A DNA stretch of 64,000 bases from Capitulum mitella (Eukaryota > Arthropoda > Thecostraca > Pollicipedomorpha > Pollicipedidae): contig CP099840.1 in NCBI GenBank assembly GCA_030062745.1, forward strand, positions 31,127,006-31,191,005, in the 5' to 3' direction. Below, in pieces: positions 38,458-50,464 of the stretch. The translations under genes were made by a program, and so were the position numbers. Numbering within the stretch: position 1 is the first letter of the stretch; every line of letters begins with the position of its first letter. A model generated the notes under the pieces. That model made no database searches. It worked only from the letters and a program-made list of their open reading frames with translations, and had not been told where the DNA came from.

Positions 38458-40004
38458 GGTGCTAGTTTAACTGAAATTTGGTTGGGAGCTGACAGAAGAT
38501 CATGTTGGGCTCCATTTTACATTTACACAATTGTTTTTAGCTGCGAGGTGGTACGATAGGTATGTACCTACCCCTAGTCAAAGTTAGCTAGAGAGGTGCC
38601 TGGCTATTTCGGGGCCTCATTGGACTCTCGGTACAGAAACATCCAGATATGGACAGGAATGCTCTATGATGGTGCTGCCCCGTAATCTGTATCTTTCATC
38701 TGTGTAATTTATTTTTACTTTTGTACTTCTTAGTTCTGCAACAAAATAAAACTTGGGGTGTGGATGGTTCAATGCGACAAGCAATTTCGCAAACATCCAC
38801 CGTTAAAAGCTGGTTGGTCATACCAAACCAACTTTTCAAGTTGGTGTGGCAGAGGCCACACCCGTCCCACAGCATCGTTCCCACATGAATGAGCACCAAA
38901 AGGGCAGGGTTAGGTTGTGCAGCACGATTCAGAGGGAGGCTTATTAAGCCTCAAAGGGTAAATTTATAAATGGCGGGCTGGTAGTCTTTAATGTCCTCAC
39001 GATATAGATTTATCTTGCTCTGCTTCCTTGAAAGACATTTTTAGCTTACACCAAAGCTGGGCAAGCGAGCAGGACATGTCCGCTACATGCGCCCGTCATC
39101 TAAATCCTAGTGGCTTTCTGATCCAGCGTCCTGGAGCCGAAACCAATCGGTAGAGTTCGCAGGTTACAACAAATATCAAGGACGCACAAAGTCCAAGGTT
39201 AACCCGAATTTCTGCAAAAATAGGGAGACGAGACGATGGGTAAAGCTCTAGCTCTTAACATCACAATCCCATGAAGTTTTTTAGCAAGAGAGATCTGGGA
39301 GCTCGTTCTTGGCGATATGGAAGCTTTAAAGTAACGCGCCGATATTTCAATTGTTGACGCACCAAACGGCAAAATGGGCACAACATCGCCTGGGCGTTGA
39401 TGAAAGCGGTCTGAGTTCGCGATTGTTCAGTGATTTTAGTTCTAGTGATGCATTCCTGCATTTAACTTGATTTTGTTTTGTTCCATTTGTTAACTGTACA
39501 GGAATTTGGTTTTTCCTCGCACCAGTTCGTAGTGTTTGAGGAACTTGTCTTGGATGAATGATTCTAGTTCTGCCTTGTAACGGATTTCGATGACTAGAGG
39601 ATTAAAAGTGTTCATAAGGTAGTTTGGCATTTGAGTGCATCGTGCGTACATGGCGTGGTCGCTTGCACAGCCAAGTATAGACTGAAGATGAGTGTAGGAG
39701 AGCTTATACACTCAAATCTCTGTCTTCTTGGATATGAAAGACAAGCATCTGGCTCCAAGATAATTCTTTCTGATGTGGGTACTTTTGTTTTCCTTGCTGT
39801 TGTATTTACTTGTATCCTGCAAGCATTGCTCATAGTGTTTGTTGGGCACTTAATGTATGCAATGTGCCATAATGCCTAAAAGATATTTACATGCAGTATT
39901 CTTGGAAGCAGGTGTGATGAGCTGATATGCTTTTTATGCATGTGTTTTCATCAAGGCAGTGTCACATTACATCCAGTGATTTTTAGTTACACTGATCAGC
40001 AGTT

Positions 40005-40085
40005 TGGTAGAGCACTGGTCTTCCCATCCTTGCAAGGTCAGTCCCATCGTAGGGTTGAGTTGACTACCCAGCTGTCATGATGCAT
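40005..40085 (+). repeat. Possible tRNA-derived SINE fragment
   Basis: CAGTTTGGTAGAGCACTGG resembles a tRNA D-arm/A box. GGTCAGTCCC about 25 bases on resembles a B box with a base missing. The 5' part of the A box does not fit and no acceptor stem forms, so it is not a functional tRNA. No second copy is visible here to confirm a SINE. Confidence 0.3.
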
Positions 40086-42010
40086 GGCTGGCACCAGTGT
40101 TAAACTTCCACCACGAAAAAAACTTGTTTGAAAATGAACAATTGGGTGTAGGGGTCGAAATCCATGCCACAAACTCTTCTTAGCACAAGCTCTGAACCCT
40201 AGCCTCACATGATCAGACTACTTTGATCAGACTAAAAAAAACTGCCCACCAATGCACCAGAAATTTACTTGATTTAAAACCAGTGGGCAGGAAAGTCACA
40301 AGAAATGTTGGAAACAAGCTGTAAATTGCTGGAAAACAGATGTGAATTGGGGTGTTTGTCAGAAGATTTTTGAGACTAGTATTTCATATTTGGTTGAAAA
40401 TGATGCCCCTATTTAATGGTGACTATGGGGATCTGTATGTTTTATTTTCATTATATCTGTTTGCTGACAGACATTGGTGGTGAGAGCAGGTTTAATAAGT
40501 GAAGATTACTGCATGTATGGGTATTCTTATATTTTATGGCTTCTGATCATGCAACACATGTTTTGAGAATGATCTCCACAAGGTCTTACTTTGAGTGAAT
40601 GTTTTATATTGTTTCACATTTTTAATAAATTCTTTACAGTGCTAATAATTTTGGTCCATATTGTACAGACTGGCATTTCTCAGCATTGATTTGTGTGCAG
40701 GACCATGGAATAGAACACAGTGTGATATTTGGTCCACACCAAATTATTCTGGTGGACTTGTTTTTATAGATTGACAGTATTTGGTCAGTCATTGAGAATA
40801 GTGCACCATCTGAAATAGTGTTTGTGACTTACAAAAAACATTGTAAGTCCTTCTTTGGCCACCATATAAAGAAAGGATGCATGAATGTATCGTATAATCA
40901 GCCAACCATCCTGCGAGGTTTTCAGCCAATTTTCCATGTAATCAGCCACCATATAAAATGAGGTCATGTTGATATATGTTCCTTTGTTTTCCACGCAAAC
41001 CTGCACAAAAGTGGCATTGATTTGGTTTTTAGCAAAAGATGCCTGTTACCAATTCTTTTTTACAGAAAGTGGCATGGTTTGTTGCTTGCAAAACTAAACT
41101 GCCAATGCAGAGCTGATGCTTGACCATACAGCCATACTTATGGACATTTGCAATGTTTTACTTTGTGTTGGAAATTAGGTTATATTCCATAGTGTTAATA
41201 TCTCATATTATGCGTAAAGTTTTCAGAACTACAGTAAATAGCTATGCCTTTTGGATGCTTTTCTGTAATTTATCTGTTACAAAGTTCTGGTGCAATGCAT
41301 TGCAGTCCCACCATCTTTGCCAGTGTGGGGGGCAGTAGATTCAGAAATGGGAAGTAAAAGAAACATGTGTAGAATTGTAATATGCTAGCATGAGATTGTG
41401 TGCACATCATCTTCATACTATTTTAACTACATATAACTACATACTATATATAGTCAGCCCAGGATAAACAATGACCATTTTGGTTTGGAAGAGCTTGGTT
41501 CTCTTGCTTGAATGCTCCTTAAATCCCTGCTGCTTAGATGGGATGTGTAGAAAAGTCCTCCTCAGCCTTTTTTGTTACACTGAACCTGGCAGAATAATGT
41601 TTTTTATATGTACTCTTCCTTGTGTAATGTCTCCACGTTGAAGCTGTGAAATGCTATGTTCAAAGAACTCAAAGACACAGATCTCTCAGTGAAACAAGTT
41701 TGTAAGGTAGACTATGCATTCACATGCATTTATCAGGATTGTTACATTAATGGAGCTTTATGTTGTTATCATCCTCCTAGGATAAGATGTAGAGTTGCAT
41801 TTGTTTTAGTTTCATTAGGTTTGGTATGCTATTGTCAAAATATTAAGTGCAGACTCAACCATTGTTGCATCATATTGATATCACTGGATTTAGTGCTGCA
41901 CTATCTACATGTATGTCAGCGCCTCAGTCCGTACATCTGTCCGTTCTATGGTAGGGAGATGTTGTCCCTCATCAGTGCTGGGACTTTGCTCACGCGCCGT
42001 CCCCCGGCAG

Positions 42011-42187
42011 GAGACGTTCGAGCACGCCAACGAGCGGGCGTTCCAGTCTGTGGTGCACTTCCTGCTGCACACCCTGGACGAGGAGCGGTGCCGGCAGACG
42101 TTCCGACACTGCTGGCCCGTGCTCGACAAACGCCAGAGCTCCGTCTACAGACAGGCGGTGGTCGCCTGGCTGAAAGAGATCAAACAG
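42011..42187 (+). CDS. HAUS6: HAUS6 exon 1 of model (N-terminal HAUS6 domain)
   Basis: 59 codons, phase 0 at both ends. The acceptor CCCCCGGCAG precedes it and CAG|GTATCG follows. It encodes ETFEHANERAFQSVVHFLLH and later HCWPVLDKRQ.S and WLKEIKQ. This matches the vertebrate HAUS6 region FDK.N.DAF.I..FLF..LD...CWP.FDKKS..EF. The open frame continues upstream without a stop to ATG 41948 and 41909, so an unspliced start is possible. The AG acceptor and the junk-like upstream sequence make splicing more likely. Confidence 0.78.
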
Positions 42188-42437
42188 GTATCGCGGGGTC
42201 TGCTCGTGCTGCCGCCCGGACGCCGTCTGAGAACATCAAATCCAGCTCGTTTGTCCTCATTCACCTTTCAGATTGGGATGACTTAAGCACAATCCCATTA
42301 ACGATCTATTATGTGTGCTTTTCTTTTCACGCACTTTTGTACGCACTCAGCGTTCTCCAAAAAGTATCAGGTTTTGTATTTTTAGTTAGTCGTGGCAGCA
42401 TTTCGTCCTGCGTTCATTGGTGTTGATCGTTTTCCAG

Positions 42438-42567
42438 AAGGATCCGGACGCGGCCAGACTGCCGCTGATCAACCCGGCCCTCTTTTTGTCACCTGGCGGC
42501 CGAAAGTTCAAAGACTTGATGCTGGCGCTCACCCAGTTTGTAATGCTGAAGACCATAATAAATCTGG
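42438..42567 (+). CDS. HAUS6: HAUS6 exon 2 (LFLSPGG motif)
   Basis: Starts phase 0 after TTTTCCAG and ends phase 1 before GTGAGA. It encodes a stretch containing LFLSPGGRKFKDLM followed by LTQFVMLK. This is the most diagnostic HAUS6 segment; the vertebrate counterpart reads SLFLSPGGPKF.HLMYHFA.FV..K. The segment is the second half of the conserved N-terminal helical domain. Confidence 0.8.
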
Positions 42568-42813
42568 GTGAGACAGATGTGTAGTGTTTTGTAAGTCATT
42601 TGTGTATGGCGGTCCGTTAACTATGTTTTCGGTGTGCTCTTTGTCGCAAAATGTTCTGTTTGTTTTTTAGTTTAAAAGGTCTCCTTTTAGAAAATCGGGG
42701 TTTTTGTGTTTTTGAATTTACACGATGGAAATGTGGAATCCTGTCCTTTGTATCGTGCACCACCTCATGATACTGCGTTCACTGCCCAGCTGAGAATAAC
42801 CTTTGTTATTCAG

Positions 42814-42970
42814 AGTGGGAGCTGCCGAACTGTGAAATCATACTTCACCGCGGGGACGGGGACGTCCAGTGCGGAACACTCCGAGCCGCCTGCGCTCTGG
42901 GTAAGGAGCGGTTCGTTCAGCTGCAGAAGAGGAAGCTGGCTGCGCACAGCCATCATCAACGATTTGCGGA
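42814..42970 (+). CDS. HAUS6: HAUS6 exon 3
   Basis: Starts after GTTATTCAG with two bases that complete the split codon from exon 2. It ends phase 2 before GTAAGT. It reads EWELPNCEIILHRGDGDV, then TLRAACALGKERFVQLQKRK. The latter parallels the vertebrate HAUS6 segment LHKCIARCHFARSRFLQ.LQR. Phase agreement on both sides supports the boundaries. Confidence 0.7.
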
Positions 42971-43370
42971 GTAAGTGAGCTCAGTATTACGTATGCATTT
43001 TTCTTTCCTATCCTCCATGTCATTGCCTGCAGTATGCTTTTTTGCGTTTTGAGGTTTTATCAGTTTAGTCCGAACGCGGCGAAGTGGGTAGCGCTGGTAG
43101 CAGAGTCCATGCTAACCAAAGTCCAAGCTAATCATAGCCATATCACCCAAGTGTCCCAATGGTGAACGTGAACTGAACCCGTGTGTTTGATGACATTTCT
43201 GTCGTCCTGGAGCATGTGCGTGTGCGTTACTGGAGCACGCCATTGATCAGACCTGTCCTCACCACACGGTGCCTGACGCGCCACATTGTGCCAGTCCCTG
43301 GACCTGACGACACCGGGCTCTGGCCCGGCTATGGCCTCCCCTAACCGGACGGTGCCGGCGGTGTCGGCAG

Positions 43371-43513
43371 CTCGTTCTCGGCCTCGTACCGCCGGCTGCG
43401 TCAGGCGCTGTCGGGCCTGACGGCGGAGCTCGGCCGGCTGGTGTCCGCGTCCGGCCTGCCGCCGGAGCTGACCCACCGGCTGCTGCAGGAGCCGGCCGAC
43501 CAAGTGGTGCCAG
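43371..43513 (+). CDS. HAUS6: HAUS6 exon 4 (coiled-coil region)
   Basis: Acceptor GTGTCGGCAG, donor CCAG|GTCAGT. The single leading base completes the Asp codon left by exon 3. It encodes SFSASYRRLRQALSGLTAEL and then VSASGLPPELTHRLLQEPAD, amphipathic helix suitable for a coiled coil. No direct sequence match is strong here. The call rests on phase continuity and position in the gene. Confidence 0.6.
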
Positions 43514-43935
43514 GTCAGTCCGGCCGGGACGCGCCGAACCGCCGGCAGCGCTGCCGCCGCCCTGGCCCCCACGGCAGCCTCAGATAGTGCCAGTTGGACC
43601 TTGCTCAGCAGGACTAAACATCAGTTTGGGAAGATTCACATTCTGTGCGCTAAGCCCCAATAACCAACCATATTCTGCGCGTTGTTCAAGCGTCGATGGT
43701 TCTTCAGCATCGTTGTTTAGGTAAAATGACTTGATGTTCTCATGCAGGTTTTTGACACTGCCATTTTTCCTGTCGTATTTAGTATTAAGATCTGTGTACG
43801 TCTAACGACCATGTTCCATCCTTCAGCCGTGTGCCCTGTGTCTCTGCGTGCTTCGGACGACAGTGCTCCCTCAGTCGGACGGATGGAGCGCGGTGCTCCC
43901 CTGTGTACGTCTGACGGCCGTGCCCTCTCCGTCAG

Positions 43936-44123
43936 CCGTGTACGGGGCGGCCGGCCAGCACGTGTCGGCGCTGCTGGCCGGCCTGGACCGGCTGCGCCAG
44001 TTCTGCCAGGAGGCGGCCTACAGCTGGCAGGTGGCCGACTCGATCGTCTCCGGCGCCGTGGCCCAGTCCGTGGTGGACGCCCAGACGCTGGCCGTCCGGC
44101 CGGTGGACGGTCCGGAGCGCCAG
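43936..44123 (+). CDS. HAUS6: HAUS6 exon 5
   Basis: Acceptor CTCCGTCAG, donor CGCCAG|GTGAGC, entering at phase 1 and leaving at phase 0. It encodes GQHVSALLAGLDRLRQFCQE, then SWQVADSIVSGAV and SVVDAQTLAV. The content is helical and Leu/Ala/Arg-rich. In the family this corresponds to the coiled coil following the N-terminal domain. Support comes from the open frame, splice signals and phase. Confidence 0.6.
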
Positions 44124-44929
44124 GTGAGCGGCCGCCGGCCGCGCCCGGCCGACCTCGCCGGCGCACGGCCGCCGCTGGGAACGTGGACGTCGAATCGCCC
44201 AGCTGTCGAGTGTTGACCCATCCAAAAACCCCAGACATGTACACAGGCGACGATTTCCTGGCACACGTGGTTCGGAAATCGGAGCACGGGACATGATTAA
44301 CCCAACATTTTCCGTAATGACAGTGTTTTTTCTTGTTTTTGTTTTTTTTGTCAGGAATTTGTCTTGTAAATATCGACAGGGCTGTCTTCCACTCGTTTCC
44401 GAATCTGCCACTGGTTTGCTGTCGTGGCTGAACACCTTTAGTGAGCTGTTTAATGCGCAGGTTGAAGGGAAGTGTTCTGTGGTTTTATGCTATTGTGAGG
44501 TAGCATACAGGTGTATATTTACGGCTGCAAAATGCCTTGGTTCGTACCTGCCCGTATCCTCACTTTGCGCGCCGAATATTAAGTTAGGAAGTATGGTCCG
44601 TCATTGGTTGTAAGGTGTGGAACTTGGCCAGGTTACTTTTCACACTCAGCACGTTATGTGCGTATGTAAGAGAACAGAAGAGAGCATAAGAATGGCATTC
44701 ACCGTTGTTGGTAAAAATCCCTTCCAATGATCCTAACCCTTGGCCGTGTACAGCAGTTTCAGCAAAGACCCCTGCACTGCTGTGTGGTGGACATGTGGTT
44801 GTCATATTCCGTGGCCTACCCCTGGTATGCCGACAACTCAGGAGGGGCCCTGACAGAATATGGCGGCCTTCGTCCCCTTCCCGGCACCGTCCACCGGCCC
44901 TGGACCGTCCCAGGTCGACTGTCTGTCAG

Positions 44930-45077
44930 CCGGCCCTGGTTCTGCCCCAGACCGACCCGCCCCTGCTGGTGGAGGGCAAGCTGGACCTGCTGGCCTTCTT
45001 CGACACGTTCGTGGCGCGGGCCGAGCACCTTGAGACAGTTCCTGGCGCACTGTCCCCTCGGCGAACTTCAAAGGTAG
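44930..45077 (+). CDS. HAUS6: HAUS6 exon 6 (EGKLDLL segment)
   Basis: Acceptor GTCTGTCAG, phase 0. It encodes LLVEGKLDLLAFFDTFVARA, matching the vertebrate HAUS6 EAGKLNLLTVIQLLNEVL. The 3' border is uncertain. The best donor by consensus (AAAG|GTAGGT, exon end 45073) leaves phase 0, but exon 7 needs phase 1. The weaker AG|GTCCGT four bases on (end 45077) restores phase. A one-base sequence error in the exon is another explanation. Confidence 0.6.
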
Positions 45078-45454
45078 GTCCGTGGACGTGGCGTGGCGAT
45101 GCATAAGTGTTTGTGGTGTTATATTGTACTGCTCACGTTTGCCGTCGCACGAAAGTGTTAACTGTGATGACCTTGAATTGAGTAGGTTGTGGTAACAGAC
45201 TGTCATGTTTATGATGTTACCATTCAGTCCACATTGTCTGCCTACAGACTGTTGATTTGCGAACATCGCTGCGTCCGATCTCGTTCGTGTCCGCGCTGAG
45301 TTTGTTCACGCCTGCGCTGGGTGTGAGTGTCTGCCGTGAGTGTCGGTACCGTGCGTAATTATCGTCTGCTCTGAATTCGGGTATGCCTGTACACGCAAGC
45401 GGTCGTGTTGGTGCAGAGCGGGAATGTTTGCACTGAGCGCCGGCTCCGTTTCAG

Positions 45455-45759
45455 GCCTGCACGGCTCCCTGGCGCCGCTGGTGCGGGAGAGCTCCCAGGT
45501 GGCTGCGGACGCCGGCCGGCTGCTGGCCGAGCTGCAGGCAGAGGCGGATGCCGCCGGACGTCATGTGGACCGACTGCTGGCGCTGGACGTGCCGCCCGGC
45601 CGGCCTCAGCCGCCCGCCAGCCCGTCGCCGCCGCCGCTGTTGGCGCCGCGCACACCCAACTGGTCCCTGAGCGCCGCGCCGACGGCGCCGCCCGGCGACC
45701 ATCCGCTCACACACATGTACCGGACGCCGTCCACAGATGGCGCTGGTGACAAGGACAAG
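45455..45759 (+). CDS. HAUS6: HAUS6 exon 7 (coiled coil and Pro-rich linker)
   Basis: Acceptor CCGTTTCAG, donor GACAAG|GTAAGT, phase 1 in and phase 0 out. The first half is a strong heptad helix (LVRESSQVAADAGRLLAELQ, then HVDRLLALD). It then changes to a Pro-rich segment (PPASPSPPPLLAPRTPNW). This parallels the end of the HAUS6 coiled coil followed by the Pro-containing LGLSP.S.I region in vertebrates. Confidence 0.65.
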
Positions 45760-46959
45760 GTAAGTGGCGTGCCCATTTGCTGGTCGTAATGCGAATTACT
45801 TCCTGTGGGTTCCGACATGGTGTAATGTATTGTTTCCTTTAAAGCATTGACCAAGCCTCATGTTTGGACTAGTGACCAACGGAAGGAACGAATGCAGGTC
45901 GGAAGGGTATCATGCACGGCATGAAGTGGTATGCACACCACTGGCGACTGTTTTTTGACCAAACATTGCCTTGCTTATGGTCATGAGAAACCTTTTTAGC
46001 AGTGGTATAATACATGCACATCCGGGAAGGCCGGTATCCCTAGATGACTATTATGTCGCAAAATTGCGATGGGTTGAATCGGCTTTGCTGCACGTCTGTG
46101 AATACTCTAATTAAATTTGGTTGCAATTCATTAAATTGCGCTGGACTTTGATCGATCATTCCAGTTAGCGGAATTTCGTTGGATTCACTGCGGCCGCAGG
46201 GGTCATCTTGCCGTCGTTTTCATGAACGGAACGAAGCAACCCGAATAGGACTATATGTTAATGACGAAGTGAAGCAAAACGCGCATTGAGGTGGGATTTA
46301 TTGTAATACAAGGAAGAAAATAGTCTACCGTGATAGGTAGCGCGGCCAGAAGAACGCTGGTTTCCCCGTGATGATAACGACAATTCCGAGTCGTCCTGGC
46401 GTTGGATGATTGGTCGACGGATCAACTGGCAGCTGGCCAATAGAGAGGCAGCTGACTGCCGCATGATCGTGTCGTAGCCTGGACGGCGTAGTTGCCTTCT
46501 TCCACAGAGCTGCCGTCACCTGGAATTGCACGGTCGGGTGTGAGGCTTCCAGTCTATGCAACAGGCTTTGCTAAGGACGGTCTCTGGTCCCGAACGTCAT
46601 CCGAGAAAGCTGTTGGGATCGGAAGTGTTTCTAAAAGTCCATTTCAGGTCGTATGTGTTGTTGATGAATGAGGGCATCACTCCATACACTCGCCGGACAA
46701 AGCGATTTCGCAATACCTGCAAGGCTAGGCCCATACAGTCTTGTTTCAAATTATATCACTTTGTGTCTCGGTTCGCTGCAAGAGGAGAAAGCGAAACACA
46801 GATCTTGACCTTGAGCATCCTTCGCAATGATGGCACGGCTCAGTAGCCCGACATCAGGCCTTTCTGCCGAGGCAGAAAGCTTTTGTGTCGCTGTTGACAG
46901 ATGCGTGACTCGTGCTGTTTGCTGGGGACTCAGACAGAGGCTTTCGGTCGGCGAGGGTA

Positions 46960-47430
46960 CTGTACGTCGGCCGGGCATTTCTGGCGGCGGCCGTCCATCG
47001 TCACGGTGTCACGGTCGGGCGACCGTGCGGCCGTGTAACGTCACGGCGTCACGGTCTGCGGCGGCCGGCGTCGTGTTGACGGAGGGGCCGCTCCGACTGG
47101 CCGGGACTGGACGTCATTCTGGTGTCGGCATGTCAGTGCGCCTTGACACGCGCCCCGTGCTCGGGCGCGATCCCGCAGCGGATGTGGCGTATTGACCGCG
47201 GCGGTCATTGCGGCGGTCGGTACGGCAGCGGCGGCCCGTGCTGGTCGGCCGGCAGGGGTCCCGCTTGAGAGGGCGGTGGGTCCGGCCAGCGGGACACCGA
47301 GGCGGCGATCGGCGCGGACGAGAGAGGCTGCGAGGCGAGGCGACAGCTGCGAGTCATGGCACTGGCCCGCTCGGCGACCGAGTCGACTCAGCGCCGGGCG
47401 AGGCAGGCTGTTTGTCGGGCGCTGCGTGTT
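46960..47430. other. CpG-rich patch inside HAUS6 intron 7
   Basis: Sharp local rise in CpG, frames open in several registers, no splice-consistent exon. Could be an alternative promoter or only a compositional island. Confidence 0.3.
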
Positions 47431-48340
47431 TGAGTCCTGCTTTTGTTTTGTTTTTGTCGGGACACGACGTATTGCAGCACCTATAAAATATATCGCGGCC
47501 GTTCACGAGAACCAAAACAGGAAATCATTCTCTTACCATTCATATGTGCAACATACACCGCACACGAGAGTTTTATGCCGGCTGTTCGTAGAACATGAGT
47601 ATCATAGTGGGATTGCTTCGTGTTTTTTTTTTCACAACAGGAGATTGCAGTTTTTCTGATCGTACTCTTGTCTTTAACCAGTCATTGCCGTTCGTTGCCA
47701 TGCACAGACCGCCTGTTTCGGGCCGGGCAAATGACGGCAGGTTTTCCCGTTCAGTTCACCCCGCACGCCCTTGTGCGGCAGAGCTGGGTAGGACGGAGGC
47801 CATTTGGAACAGCGAAGGGACTTATGGGAGACAGCTGTAATCGTTCAGAGTCCATGGGACTGTAGGGCCGCTGTGCGAGCTCAGAGACTGAAATCTTGCC
47901 GAGGCCGAGCTCGGATTACCTTCTGCTTGGGTGTCAGTTGGCCTATCTGTTTGTCTGCCTGCATGTGTCCCCATGTACAGAGTGGAAAATATTGGGATAA
48001 CTTACTATGATATCACTCACCGTCTTGTTCCCATGAGCAGGTATTATGTGGGTACCACTCCGAAATTCACCGGTTTGAAATCGGCTTAAAAGCCGCCTTC
48101 ATAACGGTGAATTGGTGAATATATGTGTGAATGCAAAATAAGAATAATTCCAGTCCACACCAAGTCTTGCATACCATATCCAAGGAAATCTCATGGCGCA
48201 GAAAACTCCGAAAACTGGAGGGAAGAAAACAGTAGCCAGATTTATAGTGTAACGCACTGCTGAGCTGTTAGACGTTATAAAGTAACCACTGGCCAAAGCT
48301 CGAAACATCCAAACGCATCCCACTTGGCAAGAGTGGTCAC

Positions 48341-48639
48341 CAGGGTTGGAAATTCGCTTTTTGCTCTTGGTATTGGAATATAATTTTTGTTTTGGAGTAC
48401 AAAATTTTACAAAGTTACGCTGGTTTAAGTTGGCATTCTTGGTGTAAGTCAGCTATGCCATCATACTTGTTCCTTCCTGAATGAAGACAGTCATGTGCTT
48501 GCAAAGTTAGAAATTTGTGAACATGGCTATAATATGTCTTTATGGAGGCACAAGATCAAACGCTTAGAGCATAAATTTTTTAGAACACGTATTTTCTGTT
48601 GTTCTTCGGCATCAAAAAACATCACCATTTCCAACCTTG
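48341..48639. mobile_element. hAT-like MITE, 299 bp, in HAUS6 intron 7
   Basis: Left end CAGGGTTGGAAAT and right end ATTTCCAACCTTG are inverted repeats with one mismatch in 13. A perfect 8-bp duplication GTGGTCAC flanks it (48333-48340 and 48640-48647). Interior AT-rich, no coding frame. The CAGGGTTGGAAA-type end and 8-bp duplication indicate hAT. Confidence 0.85.
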
Positions 48640-48724
48640 GTGGTCACATCAGATGGACATTTTATCATTAGCAGATTGATGACACGTAAGCGTGATTGAA
48701 TCAGAAGCTTGCCATTATTACAAA

Positions 48725-48886
48725 GGATGACGTTTTCAGCGGTGTGTGCCACTTGAGCCCGCGCTCTGGACTCGATAGCATTAATGAAACATCCTTGACT
48801 CATCGGTCGACGTGTCACTGTAAAGGGTGACAATTTCAGCGAATGTTTGCCACGTAAACCCATGGTCAGGACTCGATGGCATTGGC
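48725..48886 (+). repeat. Diverged tandem duplication, about 105-bp period
   Basis: GATGACGTTTTCAGCGGTGT ... GGACTCGATAGCATT is followed by GGTGACAATTTCAGCGAATG ... GGACTCGATGGCATT. Confidence 0.65.
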
Positions 48887-50464
48887 TTCCTGTCGGCCTG
48901 TTTCCCTGTCATAGAATTAAGGAACGAAGGCGTTGTGACTTCCTAATGAGCGGGCTAAAGACTTGCCAATGAGCCTGCCGCCTCCGCACGTAGACACAGA
49001 AAAGACACAGGTGCTCTAGGAAACCCAGAACAATAAACCCAAACCCGAACCCAAAACCTAACCGGCCCTCGAGCTTCCGTCGATGACTGAATTGGAGGCT
49101 CTGTCACCACGCACTCCCCCCCCCCCTCCCAGTGAACAGAGCATGTAACTTTGGTGACGGCCACCAGGAACGCTGGGATCATGAGCTGTGTTTAAAATGC
49201 CACGGGCAGGCAGACAGTCCGCCAAACAGTCCGGTGCCGGCGAGCCACAGATTCGTGTGAGACATGCTTCCCGATTATCACGGCACGTCTCTGGTCCCCT
49301 GGACTCCACGTGATTAGACGGTGCTATGAAATTCTAGTTTTGATGTGCTGGAATATATGTCTCAGCCCGTGGGTGGTTTCAGAAACTCCCGCTCGTTAAA
49401 CATGAGCGTGCCAGTACTGTTGATGCCACGACCGGATAGCTAGCCAGGCAGCCAAGCGAAGCAGTTTTTTTTTGCACAGAGACCCCTTGGCTGAGAGCCA
49501 GTTGGCTGCTGCTGCACTAAACGTCACGCAGTCCTGGGATGGGTCGGAAACAGTGGTGGAGGATGTATTGTTTTCATGCTTCCGCCATTGGGCAGCACCG
49601 TGTAAGGTTTCCTTTGCTTTTTGCAGTGAAACCTCGGCATGCATGCTGTGCGATTTAGTTTCATGTTTTTCTGGGCCCGAAATATGCAATAAAAGGTTAA
49701 AGGTGAAAACAGGTGCTCAGCGCACGGGTACTGATACATTAATTATGCCAGCACACCTGTATGTGCCTGTATGTGCTTATATACTTTCTTTCAAAGCACC
49801 GGTAGGTTTATCATTAACATTGGCTTGAAAATGCAAATTTGAGAAAAGTTTTGTCAGGATGTGATGTTGGGTACAAGCCACTTGGTGAGCAAACGACGGA
49901 AGTAAAACACCCACCAAGGGGAAATGAAATATCTTGGCGACTGCTCATATTTTTTATTATTGACATAGATTCCGATTGTTAAAGAGTCCACGTATAATTC
50001 GTGTTAGCTGACGTTGCCTGGATTGTTACCACCGGTTTTTCGAATGCTATATGTTCTGTGGTATGTGCAGTTGAATCTCCATTCATAATGTGATATGCTG
50101 GGTAACTGTGATTTTTGAAATGACTATTGTCCGGATCTCTTAAAACTCGGCCACAAAACTGAACAGCTGATGGGCGCGTCTCACGAAGGTGTCGTTCCTC
50201 GGCTGGCGCGCAGCGTCACGTGCTTTACTGTTGCCGGGAGACTGGCCGTCCGACGTCGTATTACACGGCCCACTGGCCCCATCCCCGCGCTCCGCGATCA
50301 TTTCGGTCACAAAGGTAAGCGGCAAATGGCATTTGCAGCGCAGCGGTCGCGTGTCGGCACACGGATGGGCTTCTTTTAGCGCCGATGGAACGGCCGCCCG
50401 GTGTTTGTGTTGGGCGCACCGTTGCCGGAGGTCCGAGTCGCCGACGGCATTCGGCGACGTGGCG

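Larger units (their letters stand above)
35900..41940. other. AT-rich 5' flank of HAUS6, missing first exon not located
   Basis: Contains the TA hairpin, a TTTAG run and the SINE-like fragment. CpG is sparse from about 39500 to 41900. HAUS6 exon(s) for the first residues should lie here or further left, but no segment could be supported. Confidence 0.4.

Noticed and set aside
39490-39833. Two overlapping minus-strand frames that could be joined by a frameshift
   Set aside because: They read plausibly as protein but match no family I know; each is only 73 codons in AT-rich DNA, within chance.
43132-43572. 146-codon minus-strand frame
   Set aside because: Mostly antisense to HAUS6 exon 4 and its GC-rich flanks; no motif.
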